Positions 46,430 to 54,996 of a stretch of DNA of 64,000 nt are shown here, in pieces. Position 1 is the stretch's first letter; each line of letters opens with the position of its first letter. A program made the translations under genes and the position numbers. The notes under the pieces are model-generated. The model made no database searches. It saw nothing but the letters and a program-made list of their open reading frames with translations, and was not told the DNA's origin. The stretch lies in contig NZ_AP027368.1 in NCBI RefSeq assembly GCF_030296015.1, forward strand, positions 4,202,839-4,266,838, read 5' to 3'. The stretch comes from Ferrimonas sp. YFM. Lineage in GTDB: Bacteria > Pseudomonadota > Gammaproteobacteria > Enterobacterales > Shewanellaceae.

Positions 46430-47128
46430 TCACTTGCCAGAGGCTTTCATCAGCTCCTTGAAGCGAGCTTTGGCTGCGGCTTCATCCTGCCACTCCCGCA
46501 GAGAATCGGGGTCTGGACACCTGAGTTCTTTGCAGATCAATTGATTGGGATTTCCACCCGGGAAACACTCCGGATTGGTCTGGAACAGCGCCAACATGGC
46601 GCCATAGTGGCCCACGCCCAACGCCGGGGCCGTCTCCCGGGCCATGCTCCAGAAAGAGCGCCCCTCCATGGGGCAGAGCTTCAGCTCCTGCTTACGAAGC
46701 TTCGGCTTGGGCGCCACCTCGGTAGCCTTGGCCACGGAGGCATCCTGAGCCACCTTGCGCGTCACCGTAGGTGCCCCACCGGAGGCGGGTTCCAGGTCGA
46801 TATTGAAATAGATCAGCTTGTCCGGCTCATCCTGAAACAGGCTGGTGACCACCACCTGGATGCGTGAACCCCGGGCAGGCACTTGTGAGTGCAGGTGGAT
46901 AAGGAAGTCGCCATCCATCTGCCGGGCCAGGGGGTAACGGTTGCCGTTCTGCAGCAGATAGAAACGCAATTGCTGCACCACGAAGGGATCGCCAACGACA
47001 TTCATGGTCAGGTTGAGTGGCTCATTGGAGCGGGACACCACCTGGTTCACACTCAGGTGATCCACCTTCTGAGCCGCCGACGCCACGCTAGCCCAACACA
47101 GCAGTGCCAGGAGCAAACCTCTGACCAT
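46430..47128 (-). CDS. FimV-like periplasmic protein with LysM-like segment
   Basis: A 232-residue protein with a signal peptide (VRGLLLALLCWASVASA, cleavage near 18). Residues about 25-125 resemble the FimV/HubP N-terminal domain (HLSVNQVVSRSNEPLNLTM). A short charged linker follows, then about 160-215 read SFWSMARETAPALGVGHYGA and MLALFQTNPECFPGGNPNQL, which mirror the LysM/FimV pattern for peptidoglycan binding. It lacks the long acidic cytoplasmic TPR part and has no transmembrane helix, so it is not a true polar landmark protein. The start at 47128 has TCGGAGGACAAT. Confidence 0.65.
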   Translation of the reverse strand: MVRGLLLALLCWASVASAAQKVDHLSVNQVVSRSNEPLNLTMNVVGDPFVVQQLRFYLLQNGNRYPLARQMDGDFLIHLHSQVPARGSRIQVVVTSLFQDEPDKLIYFNIDLEPASGGAPTVTRKVAQDASVAKATEVAPKPKLRKQELKLCPMEGRSFWSMARETAPALGVGHYGAMLALFQTNPECFPGGNPNQLICKELRCPDPDSLREWQDEAAAKARFKELMKASGK

Positions 47129-47150
47129 ATTGTCCTCCGAGTTGACCGAA

Positions 47151-48509
47151 TTAGCCCGCCAGCACCTGCCTGGCCTGCTCGATATCAAACTCCGACTCCA
47201 CCTTCAGATAGGCGGCCTGCTGATCCAGGATCAGGGTCACCTCGGCGACACCGGCCAGAGTCAGCAATCTGCCCGCCAGCGCCTGGGCGTGGGCGTCATC
47301 ATTGATATGAGCATCCATGGTAATGCTCTTAACGGACTTGGGATTTTTCAGTCCCAGCATGGGGACAAACCAAATAAGGGTCAAGCCTGCACACACCAGG
47401 AACACCCCTTCGGCACCAAAGATGGTGTACATGCCACCACCGATGGAGCCACCGAAGAAGGCCCCCATAAACTGGCTGGTGGAGTAGATCCCCATGGCGG
47501 AGCCCTTATCCCCGGCGGGGCTCAGGCGGGAGATCAACGTCGGCAGGGACGCTTCCAGATAGTTGAAGCCGGTGAAGAACACCAGGGTGGCCGCACCCAG
47601 CACCCACAGGTTGTGGTGGGCTGAAGCCATGATCAGCATGGACGCCGCCAGCAGCAGCATCGCCATCAGGAAGGGACGACGGCTGTCCTGCTTGCGCACC
47701 GAGTAGATGATCATCGGCGCCATAAACACGAAAGACAGCAGCAGGGCCGGCAGGTACAGCATCCAGTGAGAGGTGGCTTCCAGGCCGCTGTCGACCACGA
47801 CGATGGGCAGGGCCACGAACAGGGCGCACATGATGAAGTGCAGGGCGAAGATGCTGATGTCCAGGCGAACCAGCTGGCCATGCTTGAGCATCTTCAGGAA
47901 GCGCTTGGGCACCGCCACCACGTCGCCGGTGGGCGCCTGACGCACCGCGTTGGGCACCAGGCCATGCACCACCAGCAGGGCGGCGGAGGCCAGCACTGCG
48001 GTCAGGTAGAACAGGCCGGAGAGGCCCATGGTGTCAGCCAGCGCCGGGCCGGCCACCAGGCTGATGGCAAACGCCAGGCCGATGAAGGAGCCGATCACCG
48101 CCATCACCTTGGGGCGCTGCTCTTCTCGGGTCAGATCCGAGGCCAGAGCCAGCACCGCTGAGGCCACCGCGCCCATGCCTTGCAGGGCACGGCCAACGGT
48201 CACCATCTGAATCGATTCGGCCATGCCGGCCACCAGGCTGCCGAGGATAAACAGGATCAGACCTATAGTAATCACCGGCTTGCGGCCAATCTTGTCGGAC
48301 AGCATCCCCGCCGGGATCTGCAGCAGCGCCTGAGTCAGGCCATAGCCACCGATGGCCAGGCCCACCCACATAGGGGAGAAGCCTTCCAGGTGCTGGCCGT
48401 AGATCGCCAGCACCGGCATGATCAGGAACAGACCAAACATCCGCAGCCCATACACGCTGGCCAGGGTAAAGGCCGCTCTGCGTTCAGTTGGGTTTAACCC
48501 ATTACTCAC
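47151..48509 (-). CDS. yajR: MFS transporter, YajR type, with C-terminal YAM domain
   Basis: A 452-residue major-facilitator protein with twelve membrane segments over about 1-395. The conserved motif A, GMLSDKIGRKPV, lies near residue 67. The soluble C-terminal tail (about 398-452, starting MDAHINDDAHAQALAG) matches the ferredoxin-like YAM domain of E. coli YajR. The substrate is unknown; YajR relatives are proton-driven exporters. It is encoded 22 bases upstream of the FimV-like gene and divergent from uvrA. Confidence 0.88.
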   Translation of the reverse strand: MSNGLNPTERRAAFTLASVYGLRMFGLFLIMPVLAIYGQHLEGFSPMWVGLAIGGYGLTQALLQIPAGMLSDKIGRKPVITIGLILFILGSLVAGMAESIQMVTVGRALQGMGAVASAVLALASDLTREEQRPKVMAVIGSFIGLAFAISLVAGPALADTMGLSGLFYLTAVLASAALLVVHGLVPNAVRQAPTGDVVAVPKRFLKMLKHGQLVRLDISIFALHFIMCALFVALPIVVVDSGLEATSHWMLYLPALLLSFVFMAPMIIYSVRKQDSRRPFLMAMLLLAASMLIMASAHHNLWVLGAATLVFFTGFNYLEASLPTLISRLSPAGDKGSAMGIYSTSQFMGAFFGGSIGGGMYTIFGAEGVFLVCAGLTLIWFVPMLGLKNPKSVKSITMDAHINDDAHAQALAGRLLTLAGVAEVTLILDQQAAYLKVESEFDIEQARQVLAG

Positions 48510-48725
48510 AATCTACTTCCTCAAAATCGTTGTTTTTCTCGGCGCCAGAGGGGCGACAGTTTAACAGAGCTTCGCCACCTTCACAGAGTCGATTCGGCAC
48601 TGATTGTCCCACTCTTCCGAAAACACGCCTTTACAATGCAGATTAAGACCATCGATTTCCTTGAAGTGCCCTGCCAATAGAGAATATGCGATACTGCTCA
48701 AATTCTTTTTCCAACCGGCAGCATC

Positions 48726-51560
48726 ATGGATCAGATTGACGTTCGCGGCGCCCGCACCCACAACCTGAAAAACATCTCCCTGACCCTACCCCGAGACCAA
48801 CTTATTGTGATTACCGGCCTATCCGGCTCAGGTAAGTCGTCTCTGGCGTTCGATACCCTGTACGCCGAAGGTCAGCGGCGCTACGTGGAATCCCTCTCCG
48901 CCTACGCCCGTCAGTTCCTGTCGCTGATGGAGAAGCCGGATGTGGACCACATTGAGGGGCTGTCCCCGGCGATCTCCATCGAGCAGAAGTCCACCTCCCA
49001 CAACCCGCGTTCCACCGTGGGCACCATCACCGAGGTGTATGACTACCTGCGTCTGCTGTTTGCCCGGGTGGGTGAGCCCCGCTGCCCCACTCACGGCCAG
49101 CCTCTGGCAGCTCAGACTGTCAGCCAGATGGTGGATAAGGTGTTGAGCCTGCCAGAAGGCAGCAAACAGATGCTGCTGGCCCCCGTAGTGCAGGGACGTA
49201 AAGGCGAACACACCAAGCTGCTGGAAGGCCTGGCGGCCCAAGGCTACATCCGTGCCCGCATCGACGGCGAGGTGTGCGACCTGTCCGATCCACCGCCGCT
49301 GGAACTGCACGTCAAACACGACATCGAAGTGGTGATCGACCGCTTCAAGGTGCGCCCGGACCTGGCCCAGCGCCTGGCCGAGTCTTTCGAAACCGCCCTG
49401 GAGCTGTCCGGCGGCGTAGTCAAAGTGGCGGCCATGGACGACGCCGATGCCGAGCCGCTGGTGTTCTCCGCCAACTTCGCCTGCCCCATCTGTGGCTACG
49501 CCATGGCCGAGCTGGAACCGCGCATCTTCTCCTTCAACAACCCCGCCGGGGCCTGCACCAGCTGCGACGGCCTGGGGGTTCAGCAGTTCTTCGACGAGCA
49601 GCGAGTCGTCACCAACCCCACCGCCTCCCTGGCCGAAGGCGCCATTCGCGGCTGGGACAAGCGCAACTTCTACTACTACCAGATGCTCAAGTCCCTGGCC
49701 GAGCACTATAAGTTCGACTTGGACGAGCCCTTCGAAGACCTGCCTAAAAAGGCACGGGACGTGATTCTTAATGGCTCCGGCCGCACCAGCATCGCCTTCA
49801 AGTACGTCAACGACCGCGGTGATGTGGTCACCCGTAACCACCCCTTCGAGGGGATCCTCAACAACATGAACCGCCGCTACAAGGAGACCGAATCCAACTC
49901 GGTGCGCGAGGAGCTGACCAAATACATCAGCACCACCAAGTGCCGCAGCTGTGATGGCTCCCGCCTGAGGGAGGAGGCGCGCAATGTGTTCATCGAGGAC
50001 ATCAACCTGCCGATTCTGTCGGAGTGGTCCATCGGCCAGGCGCTGGAGTGGTTCAGCAGCATCGAACTGCAGGGCCAGCGGGCGCAGATTGCCGAGAAGG
50101 TGCTCAAGGAGATCAACGACCGTCTGGGCTTCCTGGTGAACGTGGGCCTGAACTACCTGACCCTTCACCGCTCCGCCGAAACCCTCTCCGGCGGTGAAGC
50201 CCAGCGTATCCGCCTGGCCAGCCAGATTGGTGCCGGCCTAGTGGGGGTAATGTACGTACTGGATGAGCCCTCCATCGGTCTGCACCAGCGGGACAACGAG
50301 CGACTGCTGGCCACCCTTACCCACCTGCGGGATCTGGGCAACACGGTGATCGTGGTGGAACACGACGAAGACGCCATCCGCACCGCCGACCACATCGTGG
50401 ACATTGGCCCTGGTGCCGGCGTTCATGGCGGCCAGGTGGTGGCCCAGGGCGACTACAAGGCGATCTGCAATAGTAAGGACTCACTCACCGGCCAGTACCT
50501 GTCTGGCAAGAAACAAATTGCCGTACCCGAGGAGCGTACCCCCTACAACGCCAAGAAGGTCATCGAGCTGACCGGCGCCCGCGGCAACAACCTGAAGAAC
50601 GTGGATCTGACCATCCCCTGTGGCCTGATGACCTGCGTCACCGGCGTGTCCGGCTCAGGCAAGTCCACCCTGATCAACGACACCTTCTACAAGATTGCTC
50701 ACAAGGAACTTAACGGTGCCACCGTGGATGAACCGGCGCCGTACACCGCCGTCAAGGGGCTGAACAACTGCGACAAGGTGGTGGACATTGACCAGAGCCC
50801 CATCGGTCGCACCCCACGTTCCAACCCGGCCACCTACACCGGCATCTTCACCCCCATCCGTGAGCTGTTCTCCGGCACCCATGAAGCCCGCTCCCGTGGC
50901 TACAAACCGGGGCGCTTCTCCTTCAACGTCCGCGGCGGCCGCTGCGAGGCGTGTCAAGGGGATGGTGTAATCAAGGTAGAGATGCACTTCCTGCCGGACG
51001 TGTACGTGCCCTGTGACCAGTGTAAGGGCAAGCGCTACAACCGCGAGACCCTGGAAGTGCACTACAAGGGCAAGAACATCAACCAGGTGCTGGAGATGAC
51101 CGTCGAAGAAGCCCGCGAGTTCTTCGACCCGGTGCCCGCCATCGCCCGTAAGCTGCAGACCCTGATGGACGTGGGCCTGTCCTACATCCGCCTGGGTCAG
51201 TCGGCCACCACCCTCTCCGGCGGTGAAGCCCAGCGGGTAAAACTGGCCCGGGAGCTGTCCAAGCGCGACACCGGCAAGACCCTGTACATCCTGGATGAGC
51301 CCACCACCGGCCTGCACTTCCAAGACATCCAGCTGCTGCTGGACGTACTGCACCGCCTGCGCGACCACGGCAACACCGTGGTGGTGATTGAGCACAACCT
51401 GGACGTCATAAAGACTGCCGACTGGATTGTGGATCTGGGCCCAGAAGGCGGCTCCGGCGGCGGCGAGATTCTGGTGCACGGCACCCCGGAAGAGGTGGCG
51501 GTTCACAAAGAATCCCACACCGCCCGCTTCCTCAAGCCGATGCTGCCCAAGCTGGCGTAA
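48726..51560 (+). CDS. uvrA: Excinuclease ABC subunit A
   Basis: A 944-residue nucleotide-excision repair ATPase that detects DNA damage with UvrB. It has two ABC cassettes, with Walker [15 protein letters not shown] at about 31-44 and [13 protein letters not shown] near 640-652, and two signature sequences ([14 protein letters not shown] and [14 protein letters not shown]). Zinc modules are [16 protein letters not shown] near 255-280 and [17 protein letters not shown] near 740-770. It is close to E. coli UvrA along its length. No canonical LexA box is obvious in the 216-base upstream gap. A terminator follows. Confidence 0.98.
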   Translation: MDQIDVRGARTHNLKNISLTLPRDQLIVITGLSGSGKSSLAFDTLYAEGQRRYVESLSAYARQFLSLMEKPDVDHIEGLSPAISIEQKSTSHNPRSTVGTITEVYDYLRLLFARVGEPRCPTHGQPLAAQTVSQMVDKVLSLPEGSKQMLLAPVVQGRKGEHTKLLEGLAAQGYIRARIDGEVCDLSDPPPLELHVKHDIEVVIDRFKVRPDLAQRLAESFETALELSGGVVKVAAMDDADAEPLVFSANFACPICGYAMAELEPRIFSFNNPAGACTSCDGLGVQQFFDEQRVVTNPTASLAEGAIRGWDKRNFYYYQMLKSLAEHYKFDLDEPFEDLPKKARDVILNGSGRTSIAFKYVNDRGDVVTRNHPFEGILNNMNRRYKETESNSVREELTKYISTTKCRSCDGSRLREEARNVFIEDINLPILSEWSIGQALEWFSSIELQGQRAQIAEKVLKEINDRLGFLVNVGLNYLTLHRSAETLSGGEAQRIRLASQIGAGLVGVMYVLDEPSIGLHQRDNERLLATLTHLRDLGNTVIVVEHDEDAIRTADHIVDIGPGAGVHGGQVVAQGDYKAICNSKDSLTGQYLSGKKQIAVPEERTPYNAKKVIELTGARGNNLKNVDLTIPCGLMTCVTGVSGSGKSTLINDTFYKIAHKELNGATVDEPAPYTAVKGLNNCDKVVDIDQSPIGRTPRSNPATYTGIFTPIRELFSGTHEARSRGYKPGRFSFNVRGGRCEACQGDGVIKVEMHFLPDVYVPCDQCKGKRYNRETLEVHYKGKNINQVLEMTVEEAREFFDPVPAIARKLQTLMDVGLSYIRLGQSATTLSGGEAQRVKLARELSKRDTGKTLYILDEPTTGLHFQDIQLLLDVLHRLRDHGNTVVVIEHNLDVIKTADWIVDLGPEGGSGGGEILVHGTPEEVAVHKESHTARFLKPMLPKLA

Positions 51561-51582
51561 GCACCAACCACGCATTGACGAC

Positions 51583-51612
51583 AAAGGCCCAGTCAACGAG
51601 ACTGGGCCTTTT
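51583..51612 (+). terminator. uvrA: Intrinsic terminator after uvrA
   Basis: AAAGGCCCAGTC-AACGA-GACTGGGCCTTTT followed by CTTTTT, 22 bases after the uvrA stop. Confidence 0.92.
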
Positions 51613-51636
51613 CTTTTTCAGAGCACAGCAACCACA

Positions 51637-51903
51637 GTGAAACCCGACTGCCGCACCGCCATGGCCCAACTGATTGAACAGGTGAGGGACGCCTTCCCCT
51701 TCGGCGTGCCCGAAGCTGAGATCTGTGGCGACACCTGCGTAGGCTGCCCAAAGAAACTGTTGGAACTGGTGGACACTGAGCTGTGCGACTGGGAAGCCCG
51801 ACTAGAACACGGCGAAACACCCAAGCTGGGGGACATCTCCCGTCTGGCGAAGCTGTGTAAGAACGTGTATCGGGGATTGAAGCGGAATAAGCTAGTTACC
51901 TAA
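51637..51903 (+). CDS. Small conserved Cys-rich hypothetical protein
   Basis: An 88-residue cytoplasmic protein. It has a cysteine cluster CGDTCVGCPKKLLELVD near residues 31-47, plus Cys in KPDCRTAM, WEAR-adjacent LCDWE and LAKLCKN. The spacing could bind a metal or an iron-sulfur cluster, but no known site is matched. I chose the GTG at 51637 because the family-like KPDCRTAM stretch is then included. The ATG at 51661 would give 80 residues. The start overlaps the end of the uvrA terminator region by a few bases, so it probably has its own promoter or read-through supply. Confidence 0.65.
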   Translation: MKPDCRTAMAQLIEQVRDAFPFGVPEAEICGDTCVGCPKKLLELVDTELCDWEARLEHGETPKLGDISRLAKLCKNVYRGLKRNKLVT

Positions 51904-51931
51904 TGTCTATCCAAGAGTAAAGCTAACACAC

Positions 51932-52015
51932 TTAAGGCGCTAAAAAGTAAGCCAAGCACATCACTATAGTTCCAAAAACAAAGCCCAGAGCGAAAAAAGA
52001 TAATGCAATCTTCAT
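51932..52015 (-). CDS. 27-residue single-span membrane peptide (bacteriocin cluster)
   Basis: A 27-residue ORF, MKIALSFFALGFVFGTIVMC then LAYFLAP, with a strong ribosome binding site (GAGG, five bases before the ATG). It is almost all hydrophobic and forms a single membrane helix starting after Lys2. It lies 48 bases after the zinc-ribbon gene on the same strand, at the end of the bacteriocin-like cluster. Very short membrane peptides often act as immunity, toxin or regulatory partners, but no family can be assigned. It is too short for standard gene finders. Confidence 0.55.
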   Translation of the reverse strand: MKIALSFFALGFVFGTIVMCLAYFLAP

Positions 52016-52063
52016 CCAAACCTCATAACAACAAAAAACTATCCAGAGAAACTTTAAATAAAA

Positions 52064-52363
52064 TTAATCAACTTCGCTCGAATCAAAAGATCTTAGCCCC
52101 ATAATGGGCTCAAAGAGTTTCATAACTGCAAACGCAAAAGCATAACCTATAGCGCTGGCAGTCGCAGGATCTACATACTCTTTCAAAAAAAAGTAGACTC
52201 CAAGACTGACTACCGTCCCTATAGTAAATCCTGATAAAATCGCGTACCGTAATCTTGACGCTAGTATCTGGCAGCATGAGGGACAATTAATATATTCTCG
52301 CCAAGCTAAAGGCCACCTATCTTTGAAATGCAATTTCACGTTGCAATTAGGACACCTATACAT
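52064..52363 (-). CDS. Zinc-ribbon membrane protein, candidate immunity/accessory protein
   Basis: A 99-residue protein that starts MYRCPNCNVKLHFKD and has a CxxC...CxxC zinc ribbon (CPNC and CPSC, 19 residues apart), similar to the TIGR04104-type putative zinc finger. Two membrane segments follow, AILSGFTIGTVVSLGVYFF (about 45-63) and ASAIGYAFAFAVMKLFEPIM (about 71-90), then an acidic tail. The ATG at 52363 has GGAG six bases away and is preferred to 52375. It is the gene immediately after the two double-glycine peptide genes, the usual place for an immunity gene. That role is inferred. Confidence 0.65.
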   Translation of the reverse strand: MYRCPNCNVKLHFKDRWPLAWREYINCPSCCQILASRLRYAILSGFTIGTVVSLGVYFFLKEYVDPATASAIGYAFAFAVMKLFEPIMGLRSFDSSEVD

Positions 52364-52376
52364 TTCACGCTCCATT

Positions 52377-52397
52377 CAAGGGCCTTAACGGCCCTTG
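52377..52397. other. Hairpin between peptide A and the zinc-ribbon gene
   Basis: CAAGGGCC-TTAAC-GGCCCTTG, a perfect 8-bp stem with a 5-base loop. On the minus strand it is not followed by a T-run, so it may attenuate or stabilise the peptide transcript rather than terminate it. On the plus strand TATTGTTTTT follows it. Confidence 0.7.
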
Positions 52398-52405
52398 TAT
52401 TGTTT

Positions 52406-52555
52406 TTAGTCCTTTTTAAAGAACTCTTCTAGTGCTTTCCAAGCTTTTTTTCCATACTTTCCACCGATAACAGCACCGGCGATGGCTGCAGCTCCCAAAA
52501 GTACTGGATGACCACCTACGACCTTCTTGAATTCGTGAGAAGATAATTCAACCAT
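52406..52555 (-). CDS. Double-glycine leader peptide A (microcin/bacteriocin precursor)
   Basis: A 49-residue precursor read directly from the DNA. The leader is MVELSSHEFKKVVGG, 15 residues, with L-12, E-8, F-7, V-4, G-2, G-1. The mature 34-residue peptide starts HPVLLGAAAIAGAVIGGKYG and ends KKAWKALEEFFKKD. Its N-terminal half is a hydrophobic Ala/Gly helix with a GxxxG motif (GAVIG). The C-terminal half is an amphipathic Lys-rich helix, with net charge about +3. It has no Cys. The ribosome binding site AGGAGAGG lies five bases before the ATG, and the start overlaps the peptide B stop as TAATG. A C39 ABC exporter is encoded upstream. This is a strong candidate for half of a two-peptide bacteriocin. 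Confidence 0.85.
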   Translation of the reverse strand: MVELSSHEFKKVVGGHPVLLGAAAIAGAVIGGKYGKKAWKALEEFFKKD

Positions 52556-52734
52556 TAGTCCTCTCCTATCGCAGATTTAAAAAACTCAGTACCAAATCCA
52601 GCCGCAAAGCTCTGAGAAAACACTCTTACAATAGATGAGGCACGATACAGGTGCACAGCACCAACTCCAACCCAATAAAGTGCAACAAACCCACCAGTCA
52701 CACTTTGCATTTCTGCTTTGCTAAGTTTTTCCAC
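52555..52734 (-). CDS. Double-glycine leader peptide B (microcin/bacteriocin precursor)
   Basis: A 59-residue precursor with a GTG start. The leader is MEKLSKAEMQSVTGG (GTG read as Met), with L-12, E-8, M-7, V-4, G-2, G-1, the same pattern as peptide A. The mature 44-residue peptide starts FVALYWVGVGAVHLYRASSI and ends EFFKSAIGED, with no Cys and about neutral net charge. It carries GVG, AAGFG and other small-residue motifs that suit helix packing. The ribosome binding site is AAGGA, six bases before GTG. An out-of-frame ATG at about 52756 leads only to a short meaningless frame. Its stop is coupled to the peptide A start. Confidence 0.83.
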   Translation of the reverse strand: MEKLSKAEMQSVTGGFVALYWVGVGAVHLYRASSIVRVFSQSFAAGFGTEFFKSAIGED

Positions 52735-52767
52735 AATTTATCCTTACCTACGTCCATGTTGAGATAA

Positions 52768-52804
52768 GCTTAGTTAGTAATACTAGTCTGCTAACCAACT
52801 AAGC
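52768..52804. other. Inverted repeat upstream of the peptide genes
   Basis: GCTTAGTT at 52768-52775 pairs perfectly with AACTAAGC at 52797-52804 across a 21-base loop. It lies 34 bases before the peptide B start and after the exporter stop. It may be an operator or an RNA hairpin that separates exporter and peptide expression. Confidence 0.55.
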
Positions 52805-52851
52805 ACCAGTACAGAGGTTCGAACACCCCTGATTTAGGCCCCCGAAGGCAC

Positions 52852-54996
52852 CTAAATTCCTTTTAGAGAAAAAATTTCATCGAAAGTGTCAATCTCCGTT
52901 ATACCACCATCATCAACCTTCAATATTCTGGTAGCATTCCTAACTGTTTCCAATCGGTGAGATATAACGACTCTGGTAATCGGCAACCTGTCAATCTGAT
53001 TACATATACTCGTTTCGTTTTCCAAATCTAAGTGACTAGTAGCCTCATCCAAAAACAAGACTTTTGGACGTTTGTACAAAGCCCGAGCGAGCAAAATCCG
53101 TTGAACTTGGCCACCTGAAAATTGACTTCCCATATCTCCAACTAAACTGCTATACCCCATCGGCAACTTTTGTATATCATTATCAACGGACGCAATCTGA
53201 GCACACTTTTGCATCCATAGCATGTTCGGCTCAGGATCAAAAAATGTTATGTTATCTGCCACAGAACCAGTAAGAAGTGTGTCATCCTGCATAACTGCAG
53301 CAACCTCCGTCCGAAAACGCCTAGTGCCAAGCCCTCGGATCTCTACTCCATCCAAATAGATACTTCCGGCATTTGGCTCCAAGAGCCCAAGGAGCAACTT
53401 CATCAACGTTGTTTTTCCACTTCCTGACGGCCCGACAAGCGCAACATGCTCTCCCGGCAAAACATCAAAATCTAACTGATCAAATAAAAGTGATTCTGAT
53501 GAATCATAACCATATGTCAGACCACGAACTCTTAAGCCGCCCTGAGCCCGCTCTAAAGTATCCGTTCCTTCCCTATGTTTCTCTTCTTCAGCCAAAGCAA
53601 TATCTGAGATCCGCTCAATGTGTAACCTTAACATCCTGAAGATAATTAGTTGTTCGAGAAAGTTGGAAGCACGCTGGGTAAGTTGCTCTTTATAAGCCAT
53701 GTAGGCCAAAACCATTCCAACACTCAAGCCTCCACCCATTACTGCGAGTGCCGCAACATAAACTACGACTACATTCTCTATTCCAAATAGTAATTTATTG
53801 GCAGAATCGAAGCTGATTTCTAATTTCCCCAATCTAATATCCGCATTGATTACTTCTGAGTACTGGTTCTGCCAAAGGTTTTGCCTCTGAGACTCTCGCC
53901 CAAACAACTTAATTGTTTGTATTCCTCGAATGCTCTCCAAAAAGGTACTTTGCTCTGCTGCGGAAGCTCGTATAGACTCCTCTGTGGTCCTTTTCAAAGA
54001 GCGATATAGAGCTAGTCTTAAGATGGCATAAAGGCAAACAGCGGCTAAAACGATGAAGGTTAGTCTAACATCATAAACAAACATCACAATCAAGACTGTA
54101 AGTACCATTATCCCATCAACAAATGTTTCAACTAGTCCTGTAGTCAACCTTTCTCGTATCTGAGCTAAAGAACCAAATCTAGAAACCAAATCCCCTATGT
54201 GCCTGGACTCGAAAAAATTCATCGGAAGCCGAAGAAGATGATGAAGTAGGTTTACACCCAGGTAAAAATTAAACTGAGCAGACAGCCTCACGATTAACCA
54301 ACTACGGATGACTGAGATAATTACATTTATAAGCACCAACAAAGAGAACCCTATTGCAAGCACTTTCAAAAGAGATGTATCTCTACTTAATAGTACTTCA
54401 TCAACCACCCACTGCATATAGTAAGGCGACAATAATGAAAGCAACTGAATTAGTAAAGTCATGGCAAGAAGAGAAACTAAGCTTCTCTTAAAACCAACCA
54501 TTTTGGTCCAAAGCTGATTCAACGCCATTCTTTCTCGGTCATCTTTACGTGTAAAATCGGCCGTTGGCGTGAGCTCCAGTGCAATCCCGGTAAAATGCTC
54601 TGCAAACTCGTTTAACTTCATTTGCTTCCGGCCTGTAGCAGGGTCAATTAGAGTGACCACAGCTTTACTGGCTTTGCTCAACACAACAAAATGGTTCATA
54701 TCCCAATGAATTACACATGGAGTTTTTAACTTACCAATCTCCTCCAATGGACATTTCAGCGCTCTGCTTGCCAATCCCAACGAGTCAGCAACCTCTACCA
54801 TCTCCTGAAGGTTCATTCCTTTCAGATTAGCTTTAAATCTCCTCCTCATCGCTGGGAGATCAACCTTTCTCCCAAAGTAACTGGCTACCATGGCAAGGCA
54901 GGCCAAGCCACACTCCGCGACTTCAGCTTGAAGGATCACCGGTACTCGCCTTATGCCGCTAAAATCCAGAGAGACTGTACTTACAGCATCAGACAT
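52852..54996 (-). CDS. Peptidase-containing ABC exporter (C39 domain, CvaB-like)
   Basis: A 714-residue exporter that cleaves double-glycine leaders and exports the mature peptide. The N-terminal C39 peptidase domain has the catalytic triad C29 (AEVAECGLACLAM), H102 (WDMNHFVVL) and D118 (LIDPATGRK), with the oxyanion Gln at 23, so it should be active. Six membrane segments follow over about 165-445. The ATPase domain has Walker A GPSGSGKTTLMK near 535, signature FSGGQVQRILLARA, Walker B VLFLDEATSHLD and the H-loop VISHRLET. The start shares one base with the adaptor stop (TGATG). The DNA is AT-rich with many rare-type codons for this genome. Confidence 0.95.
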   Translation of the reverse strand: MSDAVSTVSLDFSGIRRVPVILQAEVAECGLACLAMVASYFGRKVDLPAMRRRFKANLKGMNLQEMVEVADSLGLASRALKCPLEEIGKLKTPCVIHWDMNHFVVLSKASKAVVTLIDPATGRKQMKLNEFAEHFTGIALELTPTADFTRKDDRERMALNQLWTKMVGFKRSLVSLLAMTLLIQLLSLLSPYYMQWVVDEVLLSRDTSLLKVLAIGFSLLVLINVIISVIRSWLIVRLSAQFNFYLGVNLLHHLLRLPMNFFESRHIGDLVSRFGSLAQIRERLTTGLVETFVDGIMVLTVLIVMFVYDVRLTFIVLAAVCLYAILRLALYRSLKRTTEESIRASAAEQSTFLESIRGIQTIKLFGRESQRQNLWQNQYSEVINADIRLGKLEISFDSANKLLFGIENVVVVYVAALAVMGGGLSVGMVLAYMAYKEQLTQRASNFLEQLIIFRMLRLHIERISDIALAEEEKHREGTDTLERAQGGLRVRGLTYGYDSSESLLFDQLDFDVLPGEHVALVGPSGSGKTTLMKLLLGLLEPNAGSIYLDGVEIRGLGTRRFRTEVAAVMQDDTLLTGSVADNITFFDPEPNMLWMQKCAQIASVDNDIQKLPMGYSSLVGDMGSQFSGGQVQRILLARALYKRPKVLFLDEATSHLDLENETSICNQIDRLPITRVVISHRLETVRNATRILKVDDGGITEIDTFDEIFSLKGI

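Noticed and set aside
48510-48725. Possible LexA box upstream of uvrA.
   Set aside because: No CTGT-N8-ACAG match could be found in the gap; weaker sites cannot be judged by eye.
48561-48761. 66-codon minus-strand frame overlapping the uvrA start.
   Set aside because: It overlaps the uvrA start region, has no clear ribosome binding site and no recognisable pattern.
52699-52756. ATG-started frame overlapping peptide B (begins MDVGKDK).
   Set aside because: It ends after 19 codons, lacks a GG leader and runs out of frame with the well-formed GTG-started precursor.
52785-52835. tRNA-like motifs near the peptide genes (GGTTCGAACACC and AGTTGGTTAG).
   Set aside because: The T-loop-like and D-loop-like pieces are in the wrong order on either strand and no cloverleaf or acceptor stem can be drawn.
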